Shown: positions 42,112 to 54,800 of the stretch, in pieces
Numbering within the stretch: position 1 is the stretch's first letter
Layout: every line of letters starts with the position of its first letter
Assembly (NCBI GenBank): GCA_037693485.1
Contig: CM075346.1
Location: forward strand, 13,235,501-13,299,500
DNA: 64,000 nucleotides
Origin: Kitagawia praeruptora
Taxonomy: Eukaryota; Streptophyta; Magnoliopsida; Apiales; Apiaceae
Reading direction: 5' to 3'
Made by a program: the position numbers and the translations under genes
Notes under the pieces: model-generated
The model's input: only the letters and a program-made list of their open reading frames with translations
Told to the model about the DNA's origin: nothing
Database searches by the model: none

Positions 42112-45100
42112 CTATGAAGATATTTGGACAGAAATGGAATGCTTAAGATCACCTACATGTATAGTATGTTCGCCCATTGGAATTCTTCGAATTCCAAACT
42201 TGTCGACAACACTTAGATGTTTGCACACATCAACATGAATTCTAACCCTTTGTTGAGCTCCGGCTACCACATGAACTTTCTCGAATCCAATCAGTTGCTT
42301 GTTCGAATCCGAATTTGCAGCGCCCGGAGGCACCGAGTATGCAAGAAGTGTGTGTGGACCATCCATAGTCCCTGTATTCTTAACATCAACATGTACGCCA
42401 ACACTAAGACCATCACAATTTGTGTGTATAACTCTAAGACTCTCTGTCATTGTTGAATTTTTGAAGGAGTGACTATTGGCTAATGACACTGAAACAGAAG
42501 TTGGACCATGGGCCAAACTGTGGGCAAAGGTAGTGTAACTTAAGCCATGCCCGAAAGGAAAAATGACTGGGCCTTTATAGAAACGATAAGTTCGACCCGG
42601 GTAGCCTCTCGCTGGATTTGCCCTCATGTCCATATTTGTCATTGGTACCTTTGCCAAATAACTTTGTGGGTACCATGTCATTGGCAGCTTCCCCCCTGAG
42701 ATTTTGTAACCACCCAATTATGTATTCATTGTGTAAACAGCATATTAAAAGATATTAGAAACAGTTTATTAGTCAAAATCTGCAAACTGGTAAATTAGTG
42801 CACAAAACTACCGCATCAGTCATGTGAACAATATATCTGAAGGATATGAATTGTAAGGTTAAATTTAATGTTACCTGGATTTGTCATGCCAAACAAGACA
42901 TCAGCAATTGCGGTTCCACCTTCTTGACCAGGGTAGCCTGCCCATATAATAGCAGTAATTTTGGGATCTGCCTTAGCAAAACCAACATCAATAGGCCCGC
43001 CAGACATGAGAACCAGTATGGTTGGGCCTCTAGATGCCCTGGCAACTCTTGATATCAGTTCTTGTTGATGTCCTGGTAATAGAATATTTGCTCGATCTCT
43101 AGCTTCAGCTTCAATGGATTGATCAAGGCCCATTACTAACACGGTTGCATCAGCATTCCTGGCAGCTACCTCCGCAGCTCCAAAAAGCTGGTTAGAATTA
43201 CAAGCAACACCGATGCAACCAGCCTGATGAGTAGTCCTAACGTACCGCGCTATACCTTGTACTGGAGTAGTGTATCCGCATGCCACACCTAAACCATATT
43301 GAATGATTAGTCATAAATAACTATAATGTGTAAGCTAAATAATAGACATGTCCTCTCAAAACCTCAAATACAATAAAATTTTGTTGTTTGTATTACTATC
43401 GGTAATTTGTTCTTGGTTTTGTAGAACCGTGGATGCCGGTATGAATTGTAGTTAAACATAAACATAAAGTCCAGCTTGAATGAGAACCAGAAAACATTAT
43501 GTTCTGTTTTTTGTTGTTGCTGATACTGTCCTGCAATTTTGTATTCAACATTTAATTCTAACAAATTTCGTGTTCTCATTTAATTTACCAGCGTAGTTGC
43601 CTATCATAGTAACGGTTGCATCAGAATTGGGGCCAATGACTGCAACAAGATGGTGATATCTAGTGGAGAGTGGTGGAGAACGTCCCCGATTCAAGAGTAA
43701 GACGATGCCTTGACGTGCCGCTTCAAGTGCAAGCTGACGATGGCCTGGAGTACAAACATCTCTTGGCCCTAAATTTCCATATGGCTGCCTAAGCCCATCA
43801 AACATTCCCAGACGCATTTGGACTGTTAGTGTGTTTGCCAGTGCTGTGTTAACATCTGCTTCTGTAAGTTTTCCTTGTCTAACAGCCCCTTCTGTAAACA
43901 CTGCTAGGTAAGGCCCACAGTCTAAATCCAAACCTGTAATAAAAAAAAAAATTGTTGATGCCACCTGCTAACAATATTAAGCCCTTAATTAGGTTTGAAA
44001 ATGAAGCAAAATTAATGCTTGATTGCCTGCTTTAATTGTTGCTGCAACAGCATCTTCTGGTGTTCTTGTGTAGTGTTGAGTCTCGTATAGAACTCCAACC
44101 GAATCACAATCGGAAACAATGTATCTGTAAATTTGTTATCACCCATGTACAAATGTCAATAAATTATCAAAATATTCGAGAATTTAAGTACTGATACACA
44201 TATGATTCTCTTAAATTTTAATTGAACAGTGGCATTACTTCGGATATCAGGTAGACTATACCTAATTGAACAGTGGCTAAGACTTACCCGTTAAGGTGCC
44301 ATTCACCACGAATGGTATTCTTTAGGAGATTTGGATCTGCACAAGTTGGAACTCCATTGACTTGATTGTATGAGCACATCACACTTGCAACTTTTCCTTC
44401 TGTCACACAAGCTTTAAAAGGCACATCATAGGTGTCTTGTAAGTCCTGCTTGCTAACCTGCATTCGTCGCAAAGTAAGAGTCCTGTTATTTGTTAATATC
44501 TTTTTATTTGCACATTTTAGAAAATAGTTATAACAGAATAATTACCCTAGCATTGAAGTGAAAGCGATCAACGCCATTCCAATTATCAATATCATATGCA
44601 GTGTAATGTTTGCAACAAGCCGCGACCTTCAACTGGTTTCCTACATTACCTTGGAGTCCACGAACGTAGCTAGCGCCATACCTAGCAGCAACCATAGGGT
44701 CCTCACCGGGAGTTTCTTGTCCCCTGCCCCATCTAGGGTCCCTAAAAATGTTGACATTAGGACTCCAAAATGTTAGTCCAGCCATTCCTCCATTGTACAT
44801 TGCCCTTCCTTCATCTGATACTACCTGCAATATTCTCAACAGTAAAATCGTAAATTAATAAATTATCATGACAAGGTTAATATGTCATATTTCATCCATA
44901 TAGAATTTACATTTTTTAAAGGGTATTAATGTCCGTAAAAAGTTACTACACATAATCAAACTTGGTGCATGTTATAGGAGTACCACCAAAAGGGAATTCT
45001 TACAAGGGGATCAATAGTCAAAATAAATCAATCCTTTATAAAAAGGACATGACTGTGTAAGAAGTTATTAGCAAACATCTTAAAAAAAAGGCGATGATGA

Positions 45101-46973
45101 CACCCAAGGTCCTATTTGGATAGACTTATTTTAAGTTTTTATGAATTTATTTTTAGGTAAAAATTTCACATTTTGATAAAAAAAAAATTATACATGTATT
45201 TAATGTATGTTTGAGATTTTATAAGTTACAAAAAAAAATTTAATTTTTTTTAGAAAAAAAGTTAAGAATCTCTAATTTTGTCTTAAAATAAATTGACTTA
45301 TTCTAAAAATAAATTTTCCAGACACTCCGAAAACTACTTACGTGAAGGAATATTAACGATACTAGTATATCAACAAAGTGTCCATTTCAGTTTTTCACCA
45401 TCTAGATTGATTGATTGATATATGCACATTTTTTCTGGTCTGATTAGGACAACTTCCAGAGAGAAATATAGATATCCATAAATAGATTTTTTTTATTATT
45501 ATCTGTTTGAGAATCTTTTTTTTTTCTACATATGTATTTGAAAAATTATTACAATAAATAAATTGACCATAAAAAAGAATCATTTTAATAATATATGGTC
45601 CCCTATTATATCAAAAATTCGCATGCAAATCCTGGCACTAGATGCATGTCAACTTGCAGTAGCAATATATTCCCCCTACCCTATTTCATTGTCTTTTATG
45701 TATATATGTTCAACTTTAGTTTTTTTTATACATACACTCTTTTAATCTCTCAATCACTTTTTTTCACAATAGTCGAAAACAGGACAAAAGCAAGAGAATC
45801 AAATGGATTTTGTTTTTTAGTTTTACCATTGTATACCTTAACTAAAACAAATTGTCCAATTTAGATTACTAAAAGAATACAAAAATGAGTTGATGCTACC
45901 TACCATATGGTGCCGGACACTATAATCTATTTATCTATGTATATATGTGATATTGGTTGTAAGCTAACTTTAGTGGGATGATTGGTATATATCTATCATA
46001 TTTTGCTAAATATTGATAGGTATGGGCAAAAGCATACAACGATAATGTTAAACATGTTAAACTACCACATATTTTATTTGTTCTGATAGCTCTATGTCTT
46101 TACATTCATTATTAAGAAACTTTGTGCTAAACTTTTTGACACTGTTAGTTTAATTTGATCCTACTCACATGGCACTTCTATGGTTAGGCATAGGCACCAA
46201 CCTCTCTCGGTAACTTAATGTCAGATATACATATTAGTGGCCTTTTGCTTCAACTATAAGAGTTTCCAAGTTGATATTAATATAGTTTAGAATTTCATTT
46301 TTATTAAAACACAAATATATCAAGTTGTAAATTTTAAATTTTTTTTGTCAATAATATTTATCTTATCTTTAATAAGATCCGAACTTCTTTTCCACCTTAT
46401 AACGGAGAGTTACGAATTTTTTTTGAGTCGGGTTGTAAATTTCGTTAGTACTGTTCCATTGTAATGGTAAGGACAACTGTAAAAAATACGAATTATTTGC
46501 ATCGTTGTATCATTCATGACGAATGAGGATCATTAAAATGTAAAGCATGATATAAGCAGCTATATGTGTACCTGCCCAATTCTTTGCCACAGAGAATCGT
46601 TAAACGAAGCTGCAGTGGTGATGACCTGAGGAAACTGGGTGGCACCTGGAAATGCACCACCAAATTTAGTTCCCGGACCGACATTTGACACGCCATGAAG
46701 GGCCTCCGACCACCACTCATACCCTAATATTCCTAGCCTCCGCACCGGGGCAGCATTGTTCACTAACAACCCTACTTTCTCATGCAATGTCAGCCTTCCA
46801 ATCAAGTCTCTAACTCTATCACCTACACGGAGTGACACACTGCAGAAGGGTAAATTTCTCGTCATGCCATTGCTTGGATCACAAGCAAATGGCGGACGTG
46901 ATTCACCTCCGGTAATGGCATATACACTTAAAAAGATAAAAATAAAGAGAAAAACAAGTGGTTTATGGGGCAT
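42112..46973 (-). CDS. BXL: Beta-D-xylosidase, glycoside hydrolase family 3 (763 aa, seven exons)
   Basis: Exons, in coding order: 46572-46973, 44546-44824, 44288-44457, 44027-44124, 43589-43933, 42875-43288, 42112-42695. They join in frame to 763 codons plus stop, the usual length of plant BXL enzymes. Residues 1 to about 23 form a signal peptide (hydrophobic LVFLFIFIFLSVYAI), so the enzyme is secreted to the cell wall, where it trims xylose or arabinose from xylan side chains. The N-terminal GH3 domain has GYEWWSEALHGV and ACCKHYTAYD. The nucleophile is Asp at about 289 in IVSDCDSVG. The C-terminal GH3 domain has GLDQSIEAEARDR and LMSGGPIDV; a fibronectin-III-like domain ends the protein. 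Introns have GT-AG borders except intron 4, which appears to be GC-AG. No stop or frameshift is seen, so the gene looks functional. The exact BXL subtype is not assigned. Confidence 0.92.
44825..46571 (-). other. Intron 1 of the beta-xylosidase gene (1747 bp)
   Basis: The donor is CAG|GTACAC and the acceptor TTGCAG. It carries a probable foldback MITE at about 45115-45325, whose arms are GGATAGACTTATTTTAAG and an imperfect inverted match ending CCAGACACTCC. Otherwise it is AT-rich without recognisable content. Confidence 0.7.
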
Positions 46974-47070
46974 TTTGAGTGAAGGGAGAAAATAGATGTT
47001 TGCCTAATTTTTGTGTGTTGAAGAAATATATAGAAAGAGATGTAGGAAAGAGTGAAAGTTAAGTGTGTGT

Positions 47071-47078
47071 TATATAGA
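47071..47078 (-). promoter_or_regulatory. TATA box of the beta-xylosidase gene
   Basis: The minus strand reads CTCTATATAAC about 100 bp upstream of the ATG, a normal distance for a plant core promoter with a short leader. Confidence 0.55.
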
Positions 47079-48230
47079 GGAAGGATGCGTTTGTAGGAAG
47101 GGTTGTGATATGGGCGGCTAATGGCTTCATGATTGGAATTTTACGCACCTACTGAAAACGGTGTCGTAAATCGAATAATGCAACTTCTGCTTTCATATTT
47201 ATCTGATCATACAGCAAGTACAGATCACTCAGATTTTGACAGAAAAGGGAGACGTAGTCAGGTATGTACACCAGCAAAGTTGTTAGTTGTTATAATGAGT
47301 TTTTAGGTGAAACATACACTTGAAATTCAGTTTTAACGTTCATGTGCTTGTTAGTTTTGTTATACCAAATTGATATAAGATTCTCGTGCATGTCTCTAAT
47401 ACATAGCTTAGTTTGGATTGGATGCTTAGATGATTCATCATCTAATTCCAGGAGTAAATTAATTATCAATCTGATGATAAGTTTAATTACGTACGTATTA
47501 TTTGTTGGTTCTATGATAGTATATCAATTATTTTCAAATCGCTTGGTTGCTTTTAGGAAGGATTCAACAAAAAAAAAAGTTATACACTTATACTGGCAAA
47601 AAAAAACAATGCGAATATCTTTTCATTGATTCAGGATGTCATAGTTTATAGTTCAGTATAGATAGTATTTAATATCAAGTGTATTATTGAAAGCTATAGG
47701 AAGATATGATTCTACGTCGTTGAGAGACAATCACTTCGATCGCCAATCAAATTTAATTGTTTTGCCTTTCTTTCTCGATCGTTTCTTGTATTCATTTAGA
47801 TAAACCATACATTATAAACTGATACACGTAATCTTGTTTATCCATTAATCAACATCCCTGACCAGCTTCTCTACACACATAGCTTTTTTGTTCATGATGT
47901 AATTTAATGTTCGTTCTTGAGTGATATATCCGCTAATACCTGTTATACCCAGACAGCGAAATAATACTCGTATTGCAATCATTCCATCGAAATTACAAGA
48001 TATATTATTGATATAATTCAAGACTCATGATCTTATGCGTAGAAAATCACAATTAATATAAATGAAAGTATCAAGGATGGTAGCTGTGCTGTCAACTTCA
48101 GTTTATTTCGAAGTGCAAGTTAGTACCATTATATATCACGATATCATACTGTACAATTTTGTTCCTATATGGATGAGGAAGTAGAACAGGGAATTTTTGT
48201 ACCGTGGTATCTATATCTATACTATCTATA
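47079..48230. other. Intergenic region upstream of the beta-xylosidase gene
   Basis: Contains the presumed promoter of the minus-strand gene. No further ORF or repeat was recognised. Confidence 0.5.
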
Positions 48231-48570
48231 TCTATACTATATTTATACTATATTATAATAAGCAAAAAAGGGTATAATTTGTAGTTGGTTACCCCTTTTT
48301 TTGGTTATTCCCATTTTTGGTTATCCGTCATTTATCACCGTTAGATCAGCAACTCAAATAGATCATGACCGTTAGATATAAAAATACTAAAATTTGTTAT
48401 ATGCAGAGGTTCAAGGTTCGATTCTCGCCAATAACATATTAATTTATATTTAATACTAAAAATTATTATATATAAAGATGTAAGGTTCGAATCAATAACA
48501 TATTTAAATTAATATTTCTAATATTATATAATATTATAAATAAATTATAAAAAATTAAAAGTAACCCCTA
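48231..48570 (+). mobile_element. Non-autonomous Helitron, copy 1 (3' end missing)
   Basis: Begins near a TCTATACTATA-type 5' end, then TATAATAAGCAAAAAAGGG and TATAATTTGTAGTTGGTTA, shared with copies 2 and 3. It ends in AAAAGTAACCCCTATATA without the terminal hairpin. Confidence 0.6.
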
Positions 48571-48578
48571 TATATATA

Positions 48579-49403
48579 TCTATACTATACTATAATAAGC
48601 AAAAGGGGTATAATTTGTAGTTGGTTATCCCTCTTTTTGGTTTTCCTTTTTTTGGTTATCACACTATCAAAAAAGAATTAAAAAATAAAAAATAAAAAAA
48701 ATATCACGCACAAAAACAAATCCCAAAATCACTCCATCACTCACTCTCCTCTCTGATAAGTGATATTACAATGTCCAACCTCTTTACTATCTCTTTCGTA
48801 TATATAGACTACTATTGGACCTGGCCTGGACTCCATAGCTACAAAGTTGAAAACTTAAATCAGAAGACTTGATGCGTGAGGGGGTGTTTCATAGTGTTTT
48901 TTGCTTTCAAATTTATGTTTTGGAAAAAATAAAAATTACATATAGTAACTGTTAAATATTAATAAATGTTTGGCAATTGTTTTATGAAATTAATCTTTAG
49001 AAAACAAGACATGTCGAACATATAAAAATATTAGGTACAAAATATTCCATATCGCCAAATAAATTAATCTTAATATTAGGTGTTAATTACTCTATAAAAA
49101 AAATTAGGAACACCATTCTGATAACAAAAAAATTAAATCGCTTCATCCATGTCGTCATCCCAAATAGATTATAACCGTTAGATATAACAATATTAAAAGT
49201 TGTTATATACAGAGGTCCAAGGTTCGATTCCCGCCAACAACATATTAATTTATATTTAATACTAAAAATTATTATATACAAAAATGTAAGGTTCGAATTC
49301 TTCCCATGATATATAAAAATTAATATTTATAATAATATATTACACTATAAACAAATTATAAAAAATTTAAAGTAACCCGTGCAAAGCACGGGCTATAAGC
49401 TAG
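48579..49403 (+). mobile_element. Non-autonomous Helitron, copy 2 (complete ends)
   Basis: The 5' end is TCTATACTATACTATAATAA. The 3' end has the hairpin CCCGTGC-AAA-GCACGGG at 49376-49392, then CTATAAGCTAG, followed by T. TC at the start, a subterminal hairpin and a CTAG terminus inserted between A and T define Helitrons. About 490 bp in the middle (48665-49145) are not shared with the other copies. No Rep/helicase is encoded. Confidence 0.75.
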
Positions 49404-49980
49404 TTATATTATAATAGGCAAAAAGGGGTATAATTTGTAGTTGGTTACCCCTTTTTTGGTTATCCCCATTTTTGGTTATCCCTCATTTATCACCGTTAGA
49501 TCAACAACTCAAATAGATCATGACCGTTAACAATACTAAAAGTTGTTATATGCAGAGGTTCAAGGTTCGATTCCCGCCAATAACATATTAATTTATATTT
49601 AATACTAAAAATTATTACTCCCTCCGTCCCTCTCAATAGTTTACGTTTGCGGATCAGTTTCCGACACGGATTTTAAGGTGCATTTTAAGGATAGTTCTAT
49701 AACTTATTTTTGATATTTTCTTTTTTTGTATAAAAATAGAACAATCCTATTTTTATATAAAAAAAGAAAATATCAAAAATAAGTTATAGAACTATCCTTA
49801 AAATGCATGTCAGATACGCAGTTTTTTATGTAAAGAAATGAGAGGGACAAAGGGAGTATATATAAAGATGTAACATATTTAAACTAATATTTAAACTAAT
49901 ATTTAAATTAATATTTAAACTAATATTTGTAATATTATATTATATTATAAATAAATTATAAAAAATTAAAAATAACCCGT
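49404..49980 (+). mobile_element. Non-autonomous Helitron, copy 3 (both ends incomplete), with MITE inside
   Basis: It follows copy 2 without a gap, beginning at TATATTATAATAGGC, and matches copy 1 except for the MITE insertion at 49618-49856. It ends AAAATAACCCGT without a hairpin. Confidence 0.65.
49618..49856. mobile_element. Stowaway MITE (239 bp)
   Basis: Ends CTCCCTCCGTCCCTCTCA and the inverted GGACAAAGGGAG are the classic Stowaway termini. TA is duplicated at 49616-49617 and 49857-49858. The inner arms (about 49690-49798) are a near-perfect inverted repeat. The same site without the insertion is visible in Helitron copy 1. Confidence 0.9.
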
Positions 49981-50649
49981 ATTAGTATAAGATAAAGAGC
50001 ATATGTACCAATGAAATGATAAAAATTAGTTGATTCGTTGTATGGATCACTGGATTGACGTAGTTTAGTAATTCAGCAATGTTTTATTGGTTTATTTATA
50101 AAATTGAATTCAGCTAATTGATAAAAATTCATCAATTCATTGATTCGTTGGACAAATTAACTATTTTGATTTGTATTATTGCAAAAAAAATATATATATA
50201 TATATATTTTTTTATTTTGCTTAATAATGAATTTCACCAAGTAAATTGATGAATAAATAAATTGATGATCCTAAATGAGTGGAATGCTTTAAAGATAAGA
50301 TTAGAAGGAGAAGAAGAAATTGTAGTGGTTTGGTCTATGGTATTTTTAATGAAAGTAGAATTACCGAGTCAAATTATTTGAAATTTTGAACTCTGCTAGA
50401 TTTGACTGGTTCCAGTTCATCGAACCAATTCTGAGTATTCTACTTCAGAGGCGGACCGAGCTCAGGTTGGGTGGAAAATGGAAAATGGAAACGAGTAAAA
50501 GTATTTTTGCTGGGTGAAAATCAACAACACGTGATAAAACAATATCAAGAAAAACACTTCAATATGCTCCCTATCACCGGTCACAGAGCTGGATTCACCG
50601 GAACTAGGATACCTATCATACGTATGTACGTATATATATTATGGATTGA
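49981..50649. other. Intergenic; one hAT-like end at about 50450
   Basis: AT-rich. CAGAGGCGGACCGAGCTCAG near 50446 resembles an hAT terminus, but no partner end was found. Confidence 0.4.
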
Positions 50650-51015
50650 ACTCCATAAAGAACACTTTAAATAAAGAACAACAAAGAACACCTCATATCT
50701 AATAGATCCATTGCCCCTGGCGGGGCCACCCAATACAAAAAGTTCTTATTTTTTTAGGCTCTATCCATCCAGCAAAAAAAAAAAAAAAAAAAAAATTGAA
50801 AATTTTACTGTTCATCGATGACGTCATCAGTGACGTCATCATGAACAATAAAATTTTCATTTTTTTTTTTTTTTTTTTTTTGCTGGATGGATAGAGCCTA
50901 AAAAAATAAGAACTTTTTGTATTGGGTGCCCCTGGCGGGGCCAATGGATCTATTGAAATAAATGATTTTATAGTGTTCTTTATTGTTCTTTATATAAGAG
51001 TGTTCTTTATGGAGT
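50650..51015. repeat. Large foldback element (366 bp)
   Basis: The left arm starts ACTCCATAAAGAACACT and the right arm ends with its inverse. The best inner arms run from about 50700 (AATAGATCCATTG, CACCCAATACAAAAAG, GCTCTATCCATCCAGC) to 50957 as near-perfect inverse copies. Long A and T runs flank a centre with two TGACGTCA sites (50819-50842). No coding capacity and no clear target duplication. Confidence 0.8.
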
Positions 51016-51033
51016 AAAGGCCTATATATTTAT

Positions 51034-51430
51034 TAGAGCATTTACAAGACTATTAATTAGCTAAAATGGTTATTAGCTATTATAATATAAAATAATGATT
51101 ATATAAAATTTGTTAAACAAAGTTGTACTCCAACGAACTTAATCATAATGATTAGCTATATTTTAAAAATAGTATTATATTATTTATTAAATAATATAAA
51201 TAAATTGTAGTTTTATTCAAAATTATTTATTATTGTTATTGCTTTTAAAAAAATTTCATTATTATAATTTTATTTTTAAAGTTTTAATACTTTTTTCCCA
51301 ATGATATATATAAAATTTATGTTTATCAAAAAAATTTAAAGTTTTAAAGTTTTAATATAATAATTTTATTTTTAAATTTTTTTTAATATTATAATTTTTA
51401 AAATTTATTATTATTATTGCACATGAGATG
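51034..51430. repeat. Degraded relative of the adjacent Harbinger-like MITE
   Basis: Begins TTAGAGCATTTACAAGACTA and shares GGTTATTAGCTAT-like and TTGTACTCCAACG motifs with 51439-51839. Its right end is not clear. Confidence 0.4.
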
Positions 51431-51438
51431 ATTTGTAA

Positions 51439-51839
51439 GAGCATCTTCAACGGGTTGGCTAAAAATGGTTGGCTAAAATAATATTTGCTGAACCTGTAAG
51501 GTATTTGCTGAACCTGTAAAGTTTTGTACTCCAACGGTGTTGACTATAATAGTTGGCTATAATTTAAAAATAGTATTTTATTATTATTTCAAGTTGTTAT
51601 AAATAGAATGTATTCTTTTAATATGTTAATTTTAATATGTTAATAGATGACGTGTAATTTTGCTACAGGTCTACTACATGTCTTTGTGGTTCGATAAATA
51701 TAGCCAATATCACGGCTAAAATTGTACACGAAGAGTTTGTACCGTTAGAGTGCAAATTTTTTTACACAATTTCTATAATTTTTATTTAAGGTATTTCACC
51801 TACACTTTTAACTAAGAGTTTTTCCCATTAAAGATGCTC
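51439..51839. mobile_element. PIF/Harbinger-like MITE (401 bp)
   Basis: Terminal inverted repeats GAGCATCTTCAACGGG and the inverse of CCCATTAAAGATGCTC bound it. The 3-bp duplication TAA lies at 51436-51438 and 51840-51842, as expected for this superfamily. Confidence 0.7.
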
Positions 51840-51842
51840 TAA

Positions 51843-54800
51843 GACATTTTTTTTGCTAACAGGTGAGTTTTGATCTTCCAAATCTAACGACCCTAAACTT
51901 GGTTTTCTAAAATTTTAGCTAACATGCATGAACTATGTTGGAGTCGAAAGGAGACCTGTTAGCAAAAAATTTCACTTGCCACTTGTATATTATATAGCTA
52001 AGAGGAGCAATATGTTCGAATTGCTCTTACAGCAGGGTTGTTCTTTGCTTCTTGAACAGTGATTTCTAATACTTATTACAGATGCACGCCAAGTGTGCTT
52101 GATATAACTTCAAGAATGTTTGAAATTTTGAGATTATAGAAAATTTGTAATAAAATTGTTTTCATCAAAATCTCCTCTTCTTATTCTCAATTTTCTTAGT
52201 ATTTTACTTATAATCATGATAATTTCGCTACATAATATTTTTTAACTAATCCGTCACTGATTCCACAAATAAATTTAGTTCTTCTTCATCTGTGAGGTAT
52301 ACCGTCCAGCTTTATACCTCACTACTCACTAATATTACTTGTAAACTGTAATATACTTTTTCGTCTTTTCCTGAAAATAAATTTTCTATTTTAGAAATAG
52401 CTAAAAATAATACATATTTCTTCTTTAAAAAATATACATATTTTGGTTCTGTTTTCTCTATTGAAAAATAATTTAGTTTTTAAAGATATTTAAAAGTACA
52501 TCTTTTAGAATGTAAATAAGTTTTGGAAAAAAAGATTTTTTTGGGTCATTTGACTGCTAAAATGTTCAATTCAAAAGGTATGTCCTCGTTTAAATAGGAG
52601 AGTCATTTCCTACAAATTCGTAACTTTAGAAAAAATTCTCCATCTTCCAAGAATACTTAAATTTTCTTGAAATAAACAACTACAAAAAATGAGTATATTT
52701 TTTTAGAATTTTTCATTTTGAGGTAAACTAAACCGATTACATACATGTTATTAAAAATTAAAAAGTTGCTGAGTTTTGTAAAAGTAATTAGTTGGAGAGT
52801 GAGCACTATGAGATATCTTAAGGAATAAATATTAATCTTGTAAGATATATACATTTAATTATTAAAAAAGAAAATTCTAGATGGAGAGTTGCGTGTAAGT
52901 TAATCAAATGGACTAATGTATAATCCTTTTTGATTGATGTTTAGAAAGGTGGATAGATTTTTGAGTTGATATTAGCCAATATTCTTCTTATCTGTCATGC
53001 GTATCAACTCCATGTTTTGCAACCTACAACTGGATAACGTAACCATCCATATCCTCCTTAAACACACCGAACCAGTTAACTAACATGGTGTGGGGTCTTC
53101 TCAGTTTTAATGGAACTTTCATGGGGTCCTAGCTATGTCGACACAGCTGAACCGTATGGGTTTCAATTTGTCTCTTCGACATTCTTTTTGGGTCATTTAT
53201 TTACAAATTCATCACCAATATTCATCTCGATGCCTCCTTGGGTACTGCTCGATCGTCCCTTCGCACAAGTTACTTACAAATCAAGCATCCATGCATAGCA
53301 AATTAACAAATCAAGCATGCATAATCTTGTTAACTGATTGATTACGTTAGATTGTAAACACCGATGTGTGAATTAAGATCGCAATCCATTGAATATATTT
53401 TTTTTACTATTTAGGCTTATATGTCTTAAAACTTGGTGTTCTAAGATAATTCTCGGGTTGACCGAGCCCACAATATGGGACGATAGAGGATACAATACTT
53501 ACTATTTGGGCTATCCAATCATGCTCCAATTCATCGAATATTTAATATGATATAAATTTTAATTGTTATGGACAAAACACATAAAAAATGTAATGTGAAT
53601 CAAAATCGTGATCCAATCGATTTATAAATACAAAACGTAAGAGCATAAAAAACCGGATCAGAAGAAACTTCAAAGTCAGGCTTTGATCTACCTAGACACT
53701 TTTGCATGGGAGATAAAATGATAGATATATATGTGGAAATGCATGGTGTATTGGATAGGGTTAAAATGAAAATGAAGAGGGTCCCTACTCCAACCGGCCT
53801 AATTAACTGCCGCATAAAGAGAGGGCCCCCACTTCCACGCATACATACATTATCCTACTAATAAATAAATATTAGTATATTTAAATAAAATAAGTAATTA
53901 TAGGATGAGAATGAATAAATGAGGGGTTCTTATAATAAGATTAACTTATCTTTTCATCCGATACTTGTTTGATTAGCCAACCACTGGAAGTGCATGGATG
54001 AGACCAGCCAAAGTGATCCATACACGAGGTGGTCAGTGGATATGTTGTTATATTCGCAAGTCGTTATATAATGGAGTATCTAGAGAAATTATTATAATAT
54101 TATTTTTTTCAAATTTATTTACGATTTTATTATACTTTAATAATATTTACAATAACATAATTTATGATCAAAATTAATCAAATATATTTTTTGAGAAATT
54201 ACCAAAAAAAAAACATTTTTCCTATTTTTTTTTTTTTTGCAATTTTACTATTTTTTAAAAATATTTACAAAAATATGATTTGCAACCAAATGCAACTTAC
54301 TTTTACGTTTTTGTGGAAAAAAAATTAAGTTTTTTTTTTTTTTTTTTGTATTGGGGTTTACTTTGATTGCCTTTAATTTAATCAATTATGCAATTATTTC
54401 AATTACAAAATTTTTAAAATTGCATTTTTTGTTGAGTTTGGTTGATATCAGTTGCAAATATGGTTACAAGTTGCAAACCATATTTTTGTAAAAAAAACCA
54501 TTGAAAATTAATATTTTTGCAAAATAATTTAAAAAAATATAACATTTTCCAAAAAAAATTAATCTTAAGCATTTTTAAAAAGAATATAATCTCTTTTATA
54601 CAATTTTTAATGACATGCAGCTGTTTTTAATTTATACAAAAACACAATTGCATGTGATATTGATTGTGTTTGGAGGTGATTATAAAATTATATTTAATAA
54701 TACATAATAATTAATGGTATTAAATCAATAATTTAAAGATATTAAAGTATAGTTTGAGCGTTCATCAATAATATATTATTATATTATTATATTATTCTTT

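Noticed and set aside
48415..48445. B-box-like GGTTCGATTC in the Helitron copies, suggesting tRNA or SINE
   Set aside because: No A box at the right distance and the motif sits within the Helitron repeat in every copy.
53110..53341. Two short plus-strand ORFs in the intergenic region
   Set aside because: They overlap in different frames, are not similar to anything I know, and have no gene context.
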